Source of the DNA: Pseudomonadales bacterium
GTDB taxonomy: Bacteria; Pseudomonadota; Gammaproteobacteria; Pseudomonadales; DT-91
Direction: 5' to 3'
DNA length: 12,301 nucleotides
Assembly (NCBI GenBank): GCA_013215025.1
Contig: JABSRR010000062.1
Span: forward strand, 1-12,301
Below, piece by piece: positions 11,540 to 12,301 of the stretch. The first letter of the stretch is position 1; each line of letters opens with the position of its first letter. The notes under the pieces were generated by a model. That model searched no databases. It worked only from the letters and a program-made list of their open reading frames with translations, and was not told the DNA's origin. A program made the translations under genes and the position numbers.

Positions 11540-12301
11540 CTAGTAGCTCAAAAGCAGCTCGTATTCGGTGGCGGCAGCACCTGGATCGTCTAACTCAATG
11601 GCAACTCGAATCGGCTGCCGCTTCGGCATGGTTTTACTGCTGGCAATTTGGCCACGCAAATACTCATCAGGAGTAAATTGGCGCGCCGCAATCACGCGCT
11701 TATTTTGATCGCGAAACATCAGCTCAATATTTGGAAATGGCTGTCGTATGGTTGCATGATTGGTGATAACCGTCTCGATCACCAAGGCATTATTGTAGAC
11801 AGCATGACTTTTTTGATGCGTGTTGCTGGCAGAAATATCATTAATATCGAACTGCGGCGGCAACTCACATTGCAGCCATTCACACATCTGCAAATAACCC
11901 GAGCGCAGCTCTGGGTGACGCGACCAATCATCGCGCTTAAAATATAAGGTTTGTGTGATTAAGCCTGCCAATAAACAGAGCAATAGTAGCGTCCAGGCCA
12001 TCGACGCTAAGGTTGAGAAATCACGTCGCGTTTCAAGCTCTAGCGGTTCCGGCGTAATACGGCCAAGCAGACCTGACTTATCAAGTTCTGCATCGGCATC
12101 AGCATTGTCGAGCAATAGCGCATCAGAGAACTCATCAATATTATTCGGGTCGTCGATCGGCTTAACCAAATCCGGCATAGCCTCTGCTTCATCGAGCAAT
12201 TCATCCGCCCAAGACTCATCAACTTCGTCAAGCACCTCATCAGCAATAACATCCACTTCATCATCGGCAAAGAAATTACCCTCACCACTTTTCTGAATGG
12301 C
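11540..12301 (-). CDS. DUF3426 domain membrane protein (zinc-ribbon/DUF3426 type), 5' end outside window
   Basis: The frame ending in TAG at 11540-11542 is open to the right window edge, so the first visible codon (GCC, 12299-12301) is internal; 253 residues are seen. A GTG at 12256 is in frame but not needed as a start. The visible part has a strongly acidic Asp/Glu-rich linker (about 10-80), a single membrane helix (around TLLLLCLLAGLITQTLYF), and a periplasmic DUF3426 domain with PFPNIELMFRD, ARQFTPDEYLRG and a C-terminal ELDDPGAAATEYELLL. Members usually begin with an MJ0042-type zinc ribbon, which would lie outside the window. Function is unknown. In Pseudomonas the equivalent gene sits between prmA and dusB, so prmA is expected just to the right. 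Confidence 0.88.
   Translation of the reverse strand, partial: AIQKSGEGNFFADDEVDVIADEVLDEVDESWADELLDEAEAMPDLVKPIDDPNNIDEFSDALLLDNADADAELDKSGLLGRITPEPLELETRRDFSTLASMAWTLLLLCLLAGLITQTLYFKRDDWSRHPELRSGYLQMCEWLQCELPPQFDINDISASNTHQKSHAVYNNALVIETVITNHATIRQPFPNIELMFRDQNKRVIAARQFTPDEYLRGQIASSKTMPKRQPIRVAIELDDPGAAATEYELLLSY

Noticed and set aside
11955..12296. Serine-rich plus-strand frame
   Set aside because: It is the antisense of the Asp/Glu codons in the acidic linker of the DUF3426 protein, a known source of spurious Ser-rich frames.

Overview
This window looks like chromosomal core DNA from a gammaproteobacterium, probably marine or Pseudomonas/Cellvibrio-related. The order DUF3426 protein, dusB, fis, purH, purD, hybrid sensor kinase (all on the minus strand) matches the arrangement I recall from Pseudomonas aeruginosa (prmA, PA4851, dusB, fis, purH, purD, retS). 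That assignment rests on protein similarity and synteny remembered from known genomes, not on a search. Base composition is moderate, and there is no sign of phage, transposon, CRISPR, tRNA or rRNA.

Left part (1-1411): the N-terminal 312 codons of a TonB-dependent outer-membrane receptor run off the left edge on the minus strand. Its leader carries a clear cobalamin (B12) riboswitch and a good sigma-70 promoter, so it is most likely a corrinoid (BtuB-type) or cobalt-related importer that is shut down when B12 is plentiful. The divergent plus-strand promoter drives yaaA.

Middle left (1412-4115), plus strand: yaaA (peroxide-stress protein), a DUF938 SAM-dependent methyltransferase 7 bases later, a short lysine/alanine-rich ORF that is probably a gene, then a repeat-bearing spacer and a metallophosphoesterase of the LpxH-like superfamily. 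The last gene has GNHD where true LpxH has GNRD.

Right part (4118-12301), minus strand, transcribed leftward: the C-terminal part of a DUF3426 membrane protein, dusB (tRNA dihydrouridine synthase), fis (nucleoid protein with an unusual charged N-terminal extension), purH and purD (last steps and an early step of purine synthesis), and a 7TMR-DISM hybrid sensor kinase in the retS position whose start overlaps the end of purD. The retS-like protein is the most interesting object here. Its H-box histidine is glutamine and its ATP-lid glycine box has decayed, while the D-x-x-T phosphatase-type residues and an intact second receiver domain remain. It therefore looks like a dedicated pseudokinase or phosphatase-type modulator rather than a conventional kinase. 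The kinase and the metallophosphoesterase genes converge with only 2 bases between their stop codons.

I see no wholly new multi-gene system. The observations worth checking are the degenerate RetS-like kinase, the Fis N-terminus, the palindrome and direct-repeat cluster upstream of dusB, two small ORFs, and the CxxC-bearing B12-riboswitch receptor.
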